A DNA stretch of 64,000 bases from Lentzea pudingi (GCF_014646255.1 NZ_BMNC01000001.1:747366-811365), one strand, 5' to 3'; positions 8,936-19,826 are shown, counted from the first letter of the stretch. The notes: a model not told the origin generated them from the letters alone. Made by a program: numbers and translations.

Positions 8936-9469
8936 TCAGCCCCGGTCGAGGAACGTCCTCATCATGCCGATCTGCGCGGTCCGGGACTTGTCGATCCGTT
9001 CCGCCAGGTCCTTCACCTCCTGGTTGGCACCGCTGCCGGACTCCCACCGCGCCATCTGCACGGCGTCGTCCTGGTGCGCGATCATCACGTTGAGCAGGCG
9101 CTGGTCGAACTCCGCGCCACGCAACGCGGACAGCCGTTCGACCTCCTTGGGATCGGACTCGCGCATGCCGCCGTGGCCCGCGTGCGAGTCCGGTGGTGCC
9201 GTCAGCGGTTCACCCCACGACGTCAGCCAGCCCCTCATCGTGTCGGCCTCGGTCGCCTGGGTCTGCTCGATCGCGGCCGCCAGCATGCGCAGTTCCTCGT
9301 TCTGCGCCCGCTCCTCCGCGAGGGCGACCATCTCCACTCCCTGCTGGTGATGGGGAAGCATCATCTGCAGGAACATCACGTCCAGCGGATCGCCGCGCAA
9401 CACGGCGCCCGGCTGCGTGGTCGCGCAGCCGGACACCATGAAGGCGAGCACCAGCAAGAAGAACCGCAT
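8936..9469 (-). CDS. DUF305 lipoprotein (CopM-like), coupled to an LPMO gene
   Basis: 177 residues. A short hydrophobic N-terminus with lipobox VSGC at residues 12-15 predicts a lipoprotein. The mature part has the DUF305 pattern: MFLQMMLPHHQQGVEMVALAE and, in the second half, LLNVMIAHQDDAVQMA, with extra Met and His residues (SHAGHGGM). Some DUF305 proteins bind copper. The ATG overlaps the stop of the LPMO gene by one base (TGATG), so the two are translationally coupled. LPMOs need copper, so copper loading or scavenging at the cell surface is a reasonable inference. Confidence 0.88.
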   Translation of the reverse strand: MRFFLLVLAFMVSGCATTQPGAVLRGDPLDVMFLQMMLPHHQQGVEMVALAEERAQNEELRMLAAAIEQTQATEADTMRGWLTSWGEPLTAPPDSHAGHGGMRESDPKEVERLSALRGAEFDQRLLNVMIAHQDDAVQMARWESGSGANQEVKDLAERIDKSRTAQIGMMRTFLDRG

Positions 9470-10323
9470 CAGAGGCGTCGCCACAGGGCGGGCGTGTTCG
9501 GCGGTTCCCAGCCGGCGATGGCCGTGTGCGCGAGCTGGCACTCGTAGTTCACGCCGCCGTAGGTGACGCGGTTGCCGATCGAGTACGTCGTGCCCGCGGC
9601 CCACGTGCCACCCACGGGCGGCTGCGTCGTGGTGGTCGTGGTCGTGGGCGGCTGGGTCGTCGTGGTGGTCGTCGGCGGGTTCGTGGTGCCGCCGCCGAAG
9701 TCGACGTCCGAGCACGTGTAGAACGCCTCGTTGCTGCCGACCACTCGCTGCCAGATCGAGTACAGGATGTGGCGGCCGGAGCGGTTGGGGAGGTTCAGCG
9801 TCCAGTTCGTGAACGTGCTGGGGTTCTGGCCGTTGAACGTCTGGAGGTGCACGAGGTCGGACCAGCGCAGCGGCTGCGTCGGGTTCCAGCCGTCCCTCGT
9901 GATGTAGAACTCGAAGTTGCTGTTCGAGTGCGGTGCCGACGCGTGGTAGGTCACCGTGAGCGATCCGGGGGAGACCCGCTTGGCGGGCCAGTCGGCGCGT
10001 TGCAGGTCGAGTCCGCGGTACTTGTCGCGGCCCGCGCTGCAGAGCTTGCCGTCCGGGATGAGCTGGCGGTGGCGCCCGCCGGCCTCGAGCAGCGAGACCT
10101 CGTTCCAGTCGTAGTAGGCCTGCGTGCCACCGGCGGCCACGGCCGCCTTGCACGCGTCGGACTTCGGGGTCTCCGGGCCCTCGTTCTTGCACGTGTAGAC
10201 CCGGCTGGCCGGATCGGACATGGTGCCGTGGGCGATCGCGGGCGTCGTGGGGACGATGAACGCGAGGACCACCGCGGTGGTGGCGGACAGGCTCGCCAGA
10301 GCAAGCCGACTGCGTGACTTCAC
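9469..10323 (-). CDS. AA10 lytic polysaccharide monooxygenase with C-terminal CBM5/12
   Basis: 284 residues, secreted. The signal peptide ends at AIA, so the mature protein begins with His32 (HGTMSDPASR), the first residue of the copper histidine brace. The second His is most likely H132 in APHSNSNFEFYIT. A Thr/Pro-rich linker (about residues 215-240) leads to a small chitin-binding module (WAAGTTYSIGNRVTYGG...GWEPPNTPALW). The enzyme oxidatively cleaves crystalline chitin or cellulose; the CBM5/12 favours chitin. GTG start at 10323 preceded by AGGAGG. Earlier in-frame starts upstream lack a ribosome site and would bury the signal peptide. Confidence 0.93.
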   Translation of the reverse strand: MKSRSRLALASLSATTAVVLAFIVPTTPAIAHGTMSDPASRVYTCKNEGPETPKSDACKAAVAAGGTQAYYDWNEVSLLEAGGRHRQLIPDGKLCSAGRDKYRGLDLQRADWPAKRVSPGSLTVTYHASAPHSNSNFEFYITRDGWNPTQPLRWSDLVHLQTFNGQNPSTFTNWTLNLPNRSGRHILYSIWQRVVGSNEAFYTCSDVDFGGGTTNPPTTTTTTQPPTTTTTTTQPPVGGTWAAGTTYSIGNRVTYGGVNYECQLAHTAIAGWEPPNTPALWRRL

Positions 10324-10417
10324 AACGCCTCCTGGCAGGCGGAGGTGGCGAAACTCCTCCGCGAGGGAGGTGGTTCGCGTGACGGGTCGGCGGCCCTGGT
10401 TCACAAGTGTAAACAAT

Positions 10418-10428
10418 TGGTTGAACCA
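10418..10428. promoter_or_regulatory. Palindrome TGGTTGAACCA upstream of the LPMO gene
   Basis: An 11-base perfect inverted repeat with a single central base, inside an AT-rich stretch about 95 bases upstream of the LPMO start. It resembles the TGGT...ACCA core of DasR-type sites but is one base shorter. Possible operator for chitin- or aminosugar-dependent control. Confidence 0.4.
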
Positions 10429-10519
10429 TTTGCTTGGACCGATCGGACGAATCGCCCTTGGTGCGATGAGTTCTCCTCGTGCCGCTGGTCCATCCCTGTG
10501 AGACGGAAGGGTGGACCGC

Positions 10520-10876
10520 ATGGATCTGCACAGCGTGATGTGCGTGAGCGACCTGGCGAGGTCGTTGGAGTGGTACGCGGTGTTCTTCGGCCGCGCCGCC
10601 GACGAGGTCATCGGAGAGGAGCACCTGTGGCAGGTGGGCGAGAACGCGTACATCGTGCTCGACGCCCGCGACGTGCGGTCTACGCGTGTGGGTGGCTCGA
10701 TGGTCACGTTCGGGGTGACACTGGGCGAATTCGACGGGGCGCTGGAACGGCTTGCCGCGCACGGGATCCGGCACGAGTCCGTCGAGACGTACTCCAACGG
10801 CGTGCGGCACGTCGAGGTGCTGGACCCGGACGGCAACAGCCTGTCGCTCGCGGCGCTGCCCGGCGGTCCGTCGTAG
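10520..10876 (+). CDS. Single-domain VOC family protein
   Basis: 118 residues from the ATG at 10520; the GTG at 10511 sits directly on the GGAAGG ribosome site and is unlikely. One glyoxalase-like half: MCVSDLARSLEWYAVFFG at the start, VEVLDPDGNSLSLAAL at the end. Probably dimeric, as usual for 120-residue members. Followed ten bases later by a DUF2630 gene. Substrate unknown. Confidence 0.85.
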   Translation: MDLHSVMCVSDLARSLEWYAVFFGRAADEVIGEEHLWQVGENAYIVLDARDVRSTRVGGSMVTFGVTLGEFDGALERLAAHGIRHESVETYSNGVRHVEVLDPDGNSLSLAALPGGPS

Positions 10877-10886
10877 AGTCGGGCAG

Positions 10887-11132
10887 ATGAGCGACGAGAA
10901 CGTGCTGGGCCGCATCAACGAGCTGGTCGACGAGGAGCACGAGCTCCGTCGGCAGCTCGCCGCCGGCGAGATCTCCACGGACGAGGAGCACGCCCGGCTG
11001 CGGTCGCTCGAAGAGGCCCTCGACCAGTGCTGGGACCTGTTGCGGCGCCGCCGGTCGGCACGGTCGCAGGGTGAGAACGCCGAGGAGGTTCCCGCGCGTT
11101 CGGTCGGCGAGGTCGAGGGCTACCTGCAGTAG
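10887..11132 (+). CDS. DUF2630 small helical protein
   Basis: 81 residues, highly charged and helical: LGRINELVDEEHELRRQL then LRSLEEALDQCWDLLRRRR. This matches the actinobacterial DUF2630 pattern. No membrane segment or catalytic motif. Likely co-transcribed with the preceding VOC gene. Its stop is two bases from the convergent GtrA stop. Function unknown. Confidence 0.83.
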   Translation: MSDENVLGRINELVDEEHELRRQLAAGEISTDEEHARLRSLEEALDQCWDLLRRRRSARSQGENAEEVPARSVGEVEGYLQ

Positions 11133-11133
11133 G

Positions 11134-11622
11134 TCAGTTCTTGGCGTCGCGGAAGATGACCCAGCGCATCACGCTGTACATGAACGCGGCCTCGCACGCG
11201 CCGGCGACGATCCGCGAGAGGTGGTACTGCAGGCCGAACTCGGTCAGCGCGCTGCCGACGCCGAGGATGAACGCCAGGTAGTTGATCGTGATCGCGACGG
11301 CGTACAGGCCCGCCTGCGGTCCGACCGGCGCGTGCGAGCGGAAGTTCAGCGCCCGGTTGAGCACGAAGCTCAGGCCGAACGCGAGCACGTAGGCGATCGT
11401 GAACGCGAGCGGCACCGGCAGGCCGAGACCGCTGCGGAACAGGGTGAGCAGCAGCAGGTCGACGCCGAACGTGAACCCGTTGATCAGGGCGAACCCGAGG
11501 AAGCTCGGCGCGACGACGCGGGACAGGCCGATCGGCAGCCACCTCACCACGACTTCCATCAGGTCGTGGAACCTCGTGCCGAGGTCTCGTTCGTCGTCCA
11601 GGGTGGGCGTCGGGCCGGTCAT
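11134..11622 (-). CDS. GtrA-like membrane protein
   Basis: 162 residues with four predicted membrane helices (near 35-60, 68-90, 105-125, 135-155). The conserved GtrA features are visible: FALINGFTFGVDLLLLTL in helix 1-2 and SFVLNRALNFRSH in the loop after helix 2. GtrA proteins are thought to flip polyprenyl-linked sugars or to assist cell-surface glycosylation. Monocistronic. ATG start at 11622; an upstream extension in this frame is not supported. Confidence 0.88.
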   Translation of the reverse strand: MTGPTPTLDDERDLGTRFHDLMEVVVRWLPIGLSRVVAPSFLGFALINGFTFGVDLLLLTLFRSGLGLPVPLAFTIAYVLAFGLSFVLNRALNFRSHAPVGPQAGLYAVAITINYLAFILGVGSALTEFGLQYHLSRIVAGACEAAFMYSVMRWVIFRDAKN

Positions 11623-11696
11623 GGCACGACAGTGCCACGGCGGGGAGGGACGAAAGCGACGAAACGGCCCATGATCGACAGGCCGTCCGCAGGTGT

Positions 11697-12617
11697 TCAG
11701 CCGGTGTTCAGGTGGTTGAACCGCCGCCAACGCGTGGGGCTCATCCCGTGCAGCTTGCCGAACGTCCGCGCGAAGTAGCCCGCGTCCGGGATGCCCACCT
11801 GGCTCCCGGTCTCGCCGATGGGCAGGTCCGTGACGGCCAGCAACCGCCGCGCCTGGACCATGCGGCGCTCGGTGATCCACTCCTGCACGGTGCGGCCCGT
11901 CCGCCTGCGCACCGTCGAGGTCAGGTGACCGGGGGAGATGCTGACCGCGGCGGCGACCTCGCGCAGCGACAACTGCTCCGGGTAACGCCGTTCGATCACG
12001 TCGAACACCTCGGCCAGCAGCGGTTCGGCGTTCTCGCGCAAGTCGCCGACGACGTCCGCGGCCAGCCTCGACACCCCGACCAGCAGCAGCGTCAGGTGTG
12101 CCGGCACGGCCTCGCGGTAGCCGTCGCGGCGCTGCCGGAGCTCGTCGTGCAGCGCCTCGACGCGCGCCGCCCACTCGGCGCGCTGGTCACCGGGCACCCT
12201 GAGCCGCAACGCACCGGTCGCTCCGCCGTGGACGAACGGGAACAGCAGCGGGTGCGTGCGCCACGCCAGGTGCGCGCCAGGGGTCTCCGGGCCGAGCGCG
12301 TCGGCGGTGAAGAAGACGCCCCAGCCCCGTGCGCCGAGGAGGTCGTCGCCGCGGGTCCGGCCCATCACGTCGCCGGGCGCGATGACGAACAGGTCGCCGG
12401 CCTCGACCTGCCGCACGTGCCTGCCGTGGCGGACCACCCCGCCGGAGGCCTCGAAGTAGGCGATGCCGGGGAAGTCGTGGGAGTGGGCCTCGTGCGCGCC
12501 GTCGAAGTCGGCGCCGTGCCCGAGTCGCAGGACCGCCACGGGCAGCTCGCCCGGGTCAGGCCGCCAGGCGTACTTCGCGGGCTCGTCGCCCTTCAGCGGT
12601 GCTCGTCGGGTTCGCAC
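11697..12617 (-). CDS. AraC-family transcriptional regulator
   Basis: About 306 residues. The N-terminal cupin-like sensor (about 30-150) includes HSHDFPGIAYFEASGG and AGDLFVIAPGD. The C-terminal double HTH is typical (LSLREVAAAVSISPGHLTSTVRRRTG, then GIPDAGYFARTFGKLHGMSPTRWR). Starts at GTG 12617 or TTG 12623; neither has a strong ribosome site. It is divergent from a methyltransferase gene 70 bases away, which it may control. Ligand unknown. Confidence 0.88.
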   Translation of the reverse strand: MRTRRAPLKGDEPAKYAWRPDPGELPVAVLRLGHGADFDGAHEAHSHDFPGIAYFEASGGVVRHGRHVRQVEAGDLFVIAPGDVMGRTRGDDLLGARGWGVFFTADALGPETPGAHLAWRTHPLLFPFVHGGATGALRLRVPGDQRAEWAARVEALHDELRQRRDGYREAVPAHLTLLLVGVSRLAADVVGDLRENAEPLLAEVFDVIERRYPEQLSLREVAAAVSISPGHLTSTVRRRTGRTVQEWITERRMVQARRLLAVTDLPIGETGSQVGIPDAGYFARTFGKLHGMSPTRWRRFNHLNTG

Positions 12618-12687
12618 CGTCAAATCATCCCACTCAAACCGAGGATCGACACAGAAACCCTGCCCTGTATGAGAGCAGAATCAAGTC

Positions 12688-13278
12688 ATGGCCGAACTAT
12701 CGTCCCAAGAGCGTGAGTACCTGCCCGGCGTGGGCAAGCACTACCTGCTGCCGTTCTACGACGTGCTCCACCGGGTGTCCGGGCTCGGCGCGGTCCATCG
12801 GGAGATGATCGAGGCGGCCGGCTTGAGTGCCGGGCACCGCGTGCTCGACGTCGGGTGCGGCACCGGGAACCTGTTGCGCACCACCGGAAAGCGATATGGG
12901 GGCGTCGAGCTCTTCGGGGTGGACCCTGACCTGAAGATGCTCGCGCGGGCGGAGCGCAAGATGCGGCGGGCAGGACTGAGGGCGACGCTCGACCGCGGGT
13001 TCGCGCAGGAACTGGCGTTCCCCGACGCGTCGTTCGACCGCGTCTTCTCCAGCCTCATGCTGCACCACCTCGACGGCCCGTCGAAGGGGGAGATGCTCGC
13101 CGAGGTGCGCCGCGTGCTCAAGCCGGGCGGTCTGCTCGTGCTCTCCGACATCGCGCACCACGGCCACGGGCACGCAGCGAAGGGGATCTCCGAAGCCGGG
13201 TTCACCGTCGAGCCGACCCGGACGCGGACGCTGCGCATGTTCGGCGACGTCGGGATCGAGGTCGCGAAGGTCCACTAG
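12688..13278 (+). CDS. Class I SAM-dependent methyltransferase
   Basis: 196 residues. SAM-binding motif I is VLDVGCGTGNLL near residue 52. Motif II-like region is ASFDRVFSSLMLHHLD and motif III is VLKPGGLLVLSDIA. The layout matches the UbiE/arsenite-type Methyltransf_11 group. The acceptor is unknown. ATG start; divergent from the AraC regulator. Confidence 0.85.
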   Translation: MAELSSQEREYLPGVGKHYLLPFYDVLHRVSGLGAVHREMIEAAGLSAGHRVLDVGCGTGNLLRTTGKRYGGVELFGVDPDLKMLARAERKMRRAGLRATLDRGFAQELAFPDASFDRVFSSLMLHHLDGPSKGEMLAEVRRVLKPGGLLVLSDIAHHGHGHAAKGISEAGFTVEPTRTRTLRMFGDVGIEVAKVH

Positions 13279-13425
13279 GGACACGTCCATTGTCGACCGA
13301 TTGAACGCGCACGATGTTGCTTTGCTACCAACAGATCCAATAGATTGCGAACTTGCCGGTTACCGTCGTGGGAGCGCGTCCTCCCATCTAAGCTGCGCGC
13401 CGTGACAGATGCGAAGGGAAGTCTG

Positions 13426-15362
<1,937 letters not shown>

Positions 15363-15366
<4 letters not shown>

Positions 15367-15446
15367 AGCCCTTCCAGCTCGAACACGTCGATGCCGTGGC
15401 GTTCCAGCGTGTCCGCGAACGCCTCGATCAGGTTGTCGAGGATCAC
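15363..15446 (-). pseudogene. Possible gene remnant or 27-residue ORF
   Basis: A leftward frame from GTG 15446 gives an amphipathic peptide (VILDNLIEAFADTLERHGIDVFELEGL) with natural-looking codon use and a TAA stop. It overlaps the kinase stop. The frame continues upstream without a start or ribosome site, so it may be the tail of a deleted gene. Weak call. Confidence 0.25.
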
Positions 15447-15557
15447 TCGCAGCGGGCCTTCAGCACGGCCCCTCCAAGGAGCCGGCGAACACAGCGTCAT
15501 CGGCCTGTCACAAATGGTGCGGTCCGGGGAAACGCGCGCTTCCTAGCGTCGAGGTCC

Positions 15558-17171
15558 ATGACCGTTGACGAGGTTGTGGAGCGGGCTCCGGCTCCGGCGG
15601 CGTCCAAAGAGACGCTCGAGGACTACACCCTTCGGTTCGCGCCCAGGACGTACCGGCGCTGGACGCCCGCCGTCGTCGGGGCGTCCGCGCTGGGCGGTAT
15701 CGCCTACATGGCGGACTTCTCGATCGGCGCGGGCATCGGCTTGGCGCACGGCACCGGGAACGCGTTGCTGGCCATCGGGTTCGCGGCGATCGTCATCTTC
15801 GTGACCGGGTTCCCGCTCGCGTACTACGCGGCGCGGTACAACATCGACCTCGACCTGATCACGCGTGGATCGGGCTTCGGCTACTACGGCTCGGTGATCA
15901 CCAGCGTGATCTTCGCGAGCTTCACGTTCATCTTCTTCGCGCTCGAGGGCTCGATCATGGCGCAGGGCCTGCGGTACGCGCTGGGCCTGCCGTTGTGGCT
16001 GGGCTACCTCGCCTCGACGCTGGTGATCATCCCGCTGGTGATCTACGGGATGAAGGTGCTCGCGAAGCTGCAGAGCTGGACGAACCCGTTGTGGCTGCTG
16101 CTGATGGTGGCGCCGCTGCTCTACCTGGTGATCGCCGATCCGTCGTCGGTGAGCCGCTGGCTCTCCTACGGCGACACCGGCGTGAACACGGCCGCCGTGA
16201 TGCTCGGCGCGGGCGTGTGCCTGTCGTTGATGGGGCAGATCGGCGAGCAGATCGACTACCTGCGGTTCATGCCGCCACGCACCGCCGCGAACCGCCGTGC
16301 GTGGTGGACGTCGGTGGTCATGGCCGGACCGGGCTGGGTCGTGTTCGGCGCGCTGAAGCAGGCGATCGGCGCGTTCATGGCGATCTACGTGCTCGACGCC
16401 GTCGGCAAGGTCGCGGCGGTGGAGCCGATCGAGCAGTTCACCGGCGTGTTCAAGCAGTTCATGCCGCCGTGGCTGGTGGTGCCGCTGGCGCTGGTGCTCG
16501 TGGTGCTGAGCCAGGTGAAGATCAACGTCACCAACGCCTACTCGGGATCGCTGGCGTGGACCAACTCCTTCACCCGCGTCACGAAGCGCTATCCGGGGCG
16601 GCTGGTGTTCGTGCTGGTCAACCTCGCGATCGCGCTGGTGCTGATGGAAGCGGACATGTTCAGCTTCCTCAACAACCTGCTGAGCTTCTACTCGAACTGC
16701 GCGATGGCCTGGGTCGTCACGGTCGCCGCGGACATCGCGATCAACAAGTACCTGCTCAAGCTGTCGCCGAAGCAGCCGGAGTTCCGCCGCGGCATGCTGT
16801 TCGCGGTCAACCCGGTGGGCGTCGGCTCGTTCCTCGCCTCGTCCGTCCTGTCCATCTCGGTCTACTTCGGACTGTTCGGCGCGGGCGTCCAGCCGTACTC
16901 GCCGCTGGTCGCGGTCGGCATCCCGATCGTGCTGACGCCGTTGCTCGCGGTCGTCACGCGCGGCCGGTTCTACCTCCGCCGCACCGATGACGGCATCGCG
17001 GAGCCGATGCTCGACGAGGACGGCAACCCGAGCGCGACGCGGTACGACTGCGTGGTGTGCGGGGAGTCGTACGAGCGGCCGGACATGACGGCCAGCGCGC
17101 TCGGCGGCGAGATCTGTTCGCTGTGCCTGAGCACCGACCGTGACGGGCGCCACGTGCTGCCGGCGTCCTGA
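15558..17171 (+). CDS. NCS1-type (cytosine/purine permease-like) transporter with C-terminal zinc ribbon
   Basis: 537 residues. About twelve membrane helices between residues 40 and 475 fit the purine-cytosine permease family; the first helix region contains a conserved-looking ADFSIGAGIGLAHG. The cytosolic tail (about 490-537) contains CVVCGESYERPDM and ICSLCLSTD, two CxxC knuckles about 30 residues apart. That is a small zinc ribbon not usual in NCS1 carriers. Substrate could be a nucleobase, hydantoin or related compound. ATG start at 15558. The region before it (15367-15557) holds only a possible gene remnant. Confidence 0.83.
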   Translation: MTVDEVVERAPAPAASKETLEDYTLRFAPRTYRRWTPAVVGASALGGIAYMADFSIGAGIGLAHGTGNALLAIGFAAIVIFVTGFPLAYYAARYNIDLDLITRGSGFGYYGSVITSVIFASFTFIFFALEGSIMAQGLRYALGLPLWLGYLASTLVIIPLVIYGMKVLAKLQSWTNPLWLLLMVAPLLYLVIADPSSVSRWLSYGDTGVNTAAVMLGAGVCLSLMGQIGEQIDYLRFMPPRTAANRRAWWTSVVMAGPGWVVFGALKQAIGAFMAIYVLDAVGKVAAVEPIEQFTGVFKQFMPPWLVVPLALVLVVLSQVKINVTNAYSGSLAWTNSFTRVTKRYPGRLVFVLVNLAIALVLMEADMFSFLNNLLSFYSNCAMAWVVTVAADIAINKYLLKLSPKQPEFRRGMLFAVNPVGVGSFLASSVLSISVYFGLFGAGVQPYSPLVAVGIPIVLTPLLAVVTRGRFYLRRTDDGIAEPMLDEDGNPSATRYDCVVCGESYERPDMTASALGGEICSLCLSTDRDGRHVLPAS

Positions 17172-17222
17172 CCGGCGTGGCTCCCCGGGCGAGGTCCGTT
17201 CCGATCGAGCAAACTGCACGTC

Positions 17223-18920
17223 ATGCAGGAATGGGCCTTGCTCGCCGTCGCGGCCGTGCTGATCATCGTGGTGGTGTCGTACGTGGCGCCCAAACTGGGC
17301 GTGGCCGCACCCGTGCTGCTCGTGCTCGTCGGCATGGGCTGCAGTCAGCTGCCGGGCGCACCGCACCTGTTCGTCGAACCGGAGTGGATCCTGGTGGTCG
17401 TGCTGCCGCCGATCCTGTACTCGGCGGCGGTGAACGTGCCGGTGGTCGACTTCAGGCGCAACTTCGCGACCATCGGCGCGTTGTCGGTGCTGCTCGTGGT
17501 CGTGTCGGCGTTCGGCACCGGCCTGCTGATCTGGTGGCTGCTGCCGGAGATCGGGTTCGCGGCCGCGCTCGCGCTCGGCGCCGTGATCAGTCCGCCGGAC
17601 GCGGTCGCCGCCACGTCGATCGGCAAGAAGCTCGGCCTGCCGCCCCGCCTCGTCACGATCCTCGAAGGCGAAGGACTGGTCAACGACGCGACCGCGCTCG
17701 TGTTGCTGCGCACGGCCATCGTCGCGATCACCGCCAGCGTGTCGTTCGGCAGCGCGCTGGGCGACTTCGCCTACGCCGTGTCGGCGGGCGTCGCGATCGG
17801 TGCCGCCGTCGGCGTCGTGACGGTGTGGGCGCGGGCGCGGATCCAGGGCCAGCCGGTGCTCACGACCGCGATCTCCTACGTGGTGCCGTTCCTGGCGTTC
17901 ATCCCGGCCGAGGAAATGCACGCGTCCGGCGTGATCGCCGTCGTCGTGGCCGGGCTGATCACCGGCCACCAGAGCGCGCGCAGGTTCACCGCGCACGACC
18001 GCATCTCCGAACGCACGAACTGGCGCACCATCCAGCTGTTGCTGGAGAACGGCGTCTTCCTGCTGATGGGCTTCGAGCTCACGTCCGTCATCGGTGCCGT
18101 GGCGGACGACGAGGTGACGCGGGCGCTCGTGCTCGGCGCGCTGGCCACGGTGGCACTGGTCGTGCTGCGCGTGGCGTTCACGATCCCGGTGATCGCCCTG
18201 CTGCGCCGCCAGCAACGGCGCGCGGACGCGTTCACCGGCAAGCTGGAGTCCTTCGTGGACCGCTTCACCGCGCGAGGACCGACGCCCGGCGAAGAGAAGC
18301 GGTACGACCGCGGAATCCGGATGTTGCAACGCAAACAGGCCGACGTGGCGTTCTACGCGAGCGAAGGCCTCAGCTGGCGCGGTGGCGCGGTGCTCGCCTG
18401 GTCGGGCATGCGCGGCGTGGTCACCGTGGCGGCGGCGCAGACCCTGCCCGAGGACCTGCCGTACCGCTCCGAGCTGATCCTGATCGCCTTCACCGTCGCG
18501 ATCCTCACGCTGGTCGTGCAGGGCGGCTCGTTGCCGCTGGTGATCAGGTGGCTGGGCATCCGCGGCAACGACGAGGACCACGAACGCCGCGAGTACGCCC
18601 GGCTGGCGGGCGAACTGGTGACGGCGAGCCGGACACTGCTGGAGAGCTCGACGCTGTGCCGCGAGAACGGGGAGCCGTTCGACGAGCACCTGCTGGAGCA
18701 AACCCTCGAGCGGATCGTCGCGATGAGCGAGGGCATCGAGAAGAAGCTCACCGAGCAGGACCCGGACATGTCGATGCACCAACGCTTCGAGCTGCAGCGG
18801 ATGATGGCGGACGCGCAGCAGAACGCCCTGCTGGACGCACGCGCCAGCGGCACGTACGCCTCGCACACCCTCGAAAAGGCGCAGAACTTCGTCGACAGTC
18901 AGAGCACCCGGTTCATCTGA
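17223..18920 (+). CDS. Na+/H+ antiporter, CPA1 family
   Basis: 565 residues. Twelve or so membrane helices fill the first 430 residues. The ion-binding region is ALGAVISPPDAVAATS followed by EGEGLVNDATALVLLRTA, the CPA1 signature. The last 130 residues are cytosolic and helical (LAGELVTASRTLLESSTLC... MHQRFELQRMMADAQQNALLDA). The protein exchanges Na+ or K+ for H+ in pH and salt homeostasis. It ends one base before the convergent GntR gene. Confidence 0.92.
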   Translation: MQEWALLAVAAVLIIVVVSYVAPKLGVAAPVLLVLVGMGCSQLPGAPHLFVEPEWILVVVLPPILYSAAVNVPVVDFRRNFATIGALSVLLVVVSAFGTGLLIWWLLPEIGFAAALALGAVISPPDAVAATSIGKKLGLPPRLVTILEGEGLVNDATALVLLRTAIVAITASVSFGSALGDFAYAVSAGVAIGAAVGVVTVWARARIQGQPVLTTAISYVVPFLAFIPAEEMHASGVIAVVVAGLITGHQSARRFTAHDRISERTNWRTIQLLLENGVFLLMGFELTSVIGAVADDEVTRALVLGALATVALVVLRVAFTIPVIALLRRQQRRADAFTGKLESFVDRFTARGPTPGEEKRYDRGIRMLQRKQADVAFYASEGLSWRGGAVLAWSGMRGVVTVAAAQTLPEDLPYRSELILIAFTVAILTLVVQGGSLPLVIRWLGIRGNDEDHERREYARLAGELVTASRTLLESSTLCRENGEPFDEHLLEQTLERIVAMSEGIEKKLTEQDPDMSMHQRFELQRMMADAQQNALLDARASGTYASHTLEKAQNFVDSQSTRFI

Positions 18921-19682
18921 TCAGAACGGGTCGCCGCTCACCCGAGCCTGCATGTCCACCGTGTTGCGCGGCGAAGCCCCGAGCGTCAGCCGCGACACGA
19001 TCCGGTACCGGTCCCCGCGGTAGATCGAGTGCACGTACTCGACCTGCCGCCCCTGCGCGTCCGTCGTCAGCCGTTCGAACAGCAAAGCCGGTGCCAGCAC
19101 GGGAACTCCGAGCAGCGAGGCCTCGGAGTCGTTGACGACCGTGGGCTCGATCGACTGCACCGCCTCGGAAACGTGGACGCCGTGCTCGCGAAGCCGTTCG
19201 TAGAAGTCGCCGGACTCCATGTCGTGCAACGTCAATCCGGGCGCGACCAGAGCGGGGACGTGCAGGTGCTCCAGCGCCATCGGCTCGCCGTCGACCAGGC
19301 GCAGGCGGGCGATGTAGTGGATGTCGGCGGCGGGGGAGACGTGCAGGCGGCGGCCCACGCGGGCGCCGGCCGGGATGCGGGCGTGTTCGAGCACGCGGGA
19401 GGACCAGGTGCCCGAGGCCTGGGGCAGGGACATGGATCCGGTGTCGGACACCATCTCCTGGGTGATCTTGGCGCGTGCCACGAAGGTGCCGCGGCCGTGC
19501 TGGCGGCTGAGCAGGCCGAGGTTGACCAGTTCCTCCACGGCCGAGCGGATGGTGGGGCGGGAGACCGAGAGTTGCTGGCACAGCACACGTTCGGCGGGGA
19601 TCGGGGCGCCCGCCGGGTGGGTCTCGATGAGTTCGAGCAGGTAGTCGCGGACCCGCTCCCGCTTCAGGATCGCCTCGGCCAT
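18921..19682 (-). CDS. GntR/HutC-family regulator, DasR-like
   Basis: 253 residues. Winged helix at the N-terminus (LCQQLSVSRPTIRSAVEELVNLGLLSRQHGRGTFVA split near residues 34-70) and a UTRA ligand domain from about 95. The UTRA ends with a typical YVHSIYRGDRYRI. It is divergent from a sugar ABC transporter and hexosaminidase across a region with a dre-like 16-mer. DasR in Streptomyces senses glucosamine-6-phosphate and represses aminosugar genes; the same role is inferred here. Confidence 0.9.
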   Translation of the reverse strand: MAEAILKRERVRDYLLELIETHPAGAPIPAERVLCQQLSVSRPTIRSAVEELVNLGLLSRQHGRGTFVARAKITQEMVSDTGSMSLPQASGTWSSRVLEHARIPAGARVGRRLHVSPAADIHYIARLRLVDGEPMALEHLHVPALVAPGLTLHDMESGDFYERLREHGVHVSEAVQSIEPTVVNDSEASLLGVPVLAPALLFERLTTDAQGRQVEYVHSIYRGDRYRIVSRLTLGASPRNTVDMQARVSGDPF

Positions 19683-19788
19683 GCCTCTCCGCTTCGTCGG
19701 TGGTCAGTATGTCATACCACTGGTAAGTAATCAGTCTGTTGAAGATCGTGAGCGCTGCCATGCGTCCGACCTGGGTATTGACCTGAGA

Positions 19789-19804
19789 AGTGGTCTATGC
19801 CACT
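19789..19804. promoter_or_regulatory. dre-like operator for the DasR-like regulator
   Basis: AGTGGTCTATGCCACT is a 16-base imperfect palindrome. It differs from the Streptomyces DasR consensus ACTGGTCTAGACCACT at only three positions and keeps both TGGT and CCACT arms. It lies between the divergent GntR and transporter genes, 58 bases before the transporter start. Confidence 0.75.
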
Positions 19805-19826
19805 TTCTATCTCACCCGTCGAGACC

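Noticed and set aside
9600..9700. Short tandem GTGGTCGTG-like repeats, at first sight a repeat array
   Set aside because: They are Thr codons of the LPMO linker, not an array with spacers, so not CRISPR.
15543..18866. 1107-codon leftward frame under the transporter and antiporter genes
   Set aside because: The product is His/Arg/Asp-rich low-complexity sequence typical of antisense frames in high-GC DNA. The rightward genes have clear membrane proteins.
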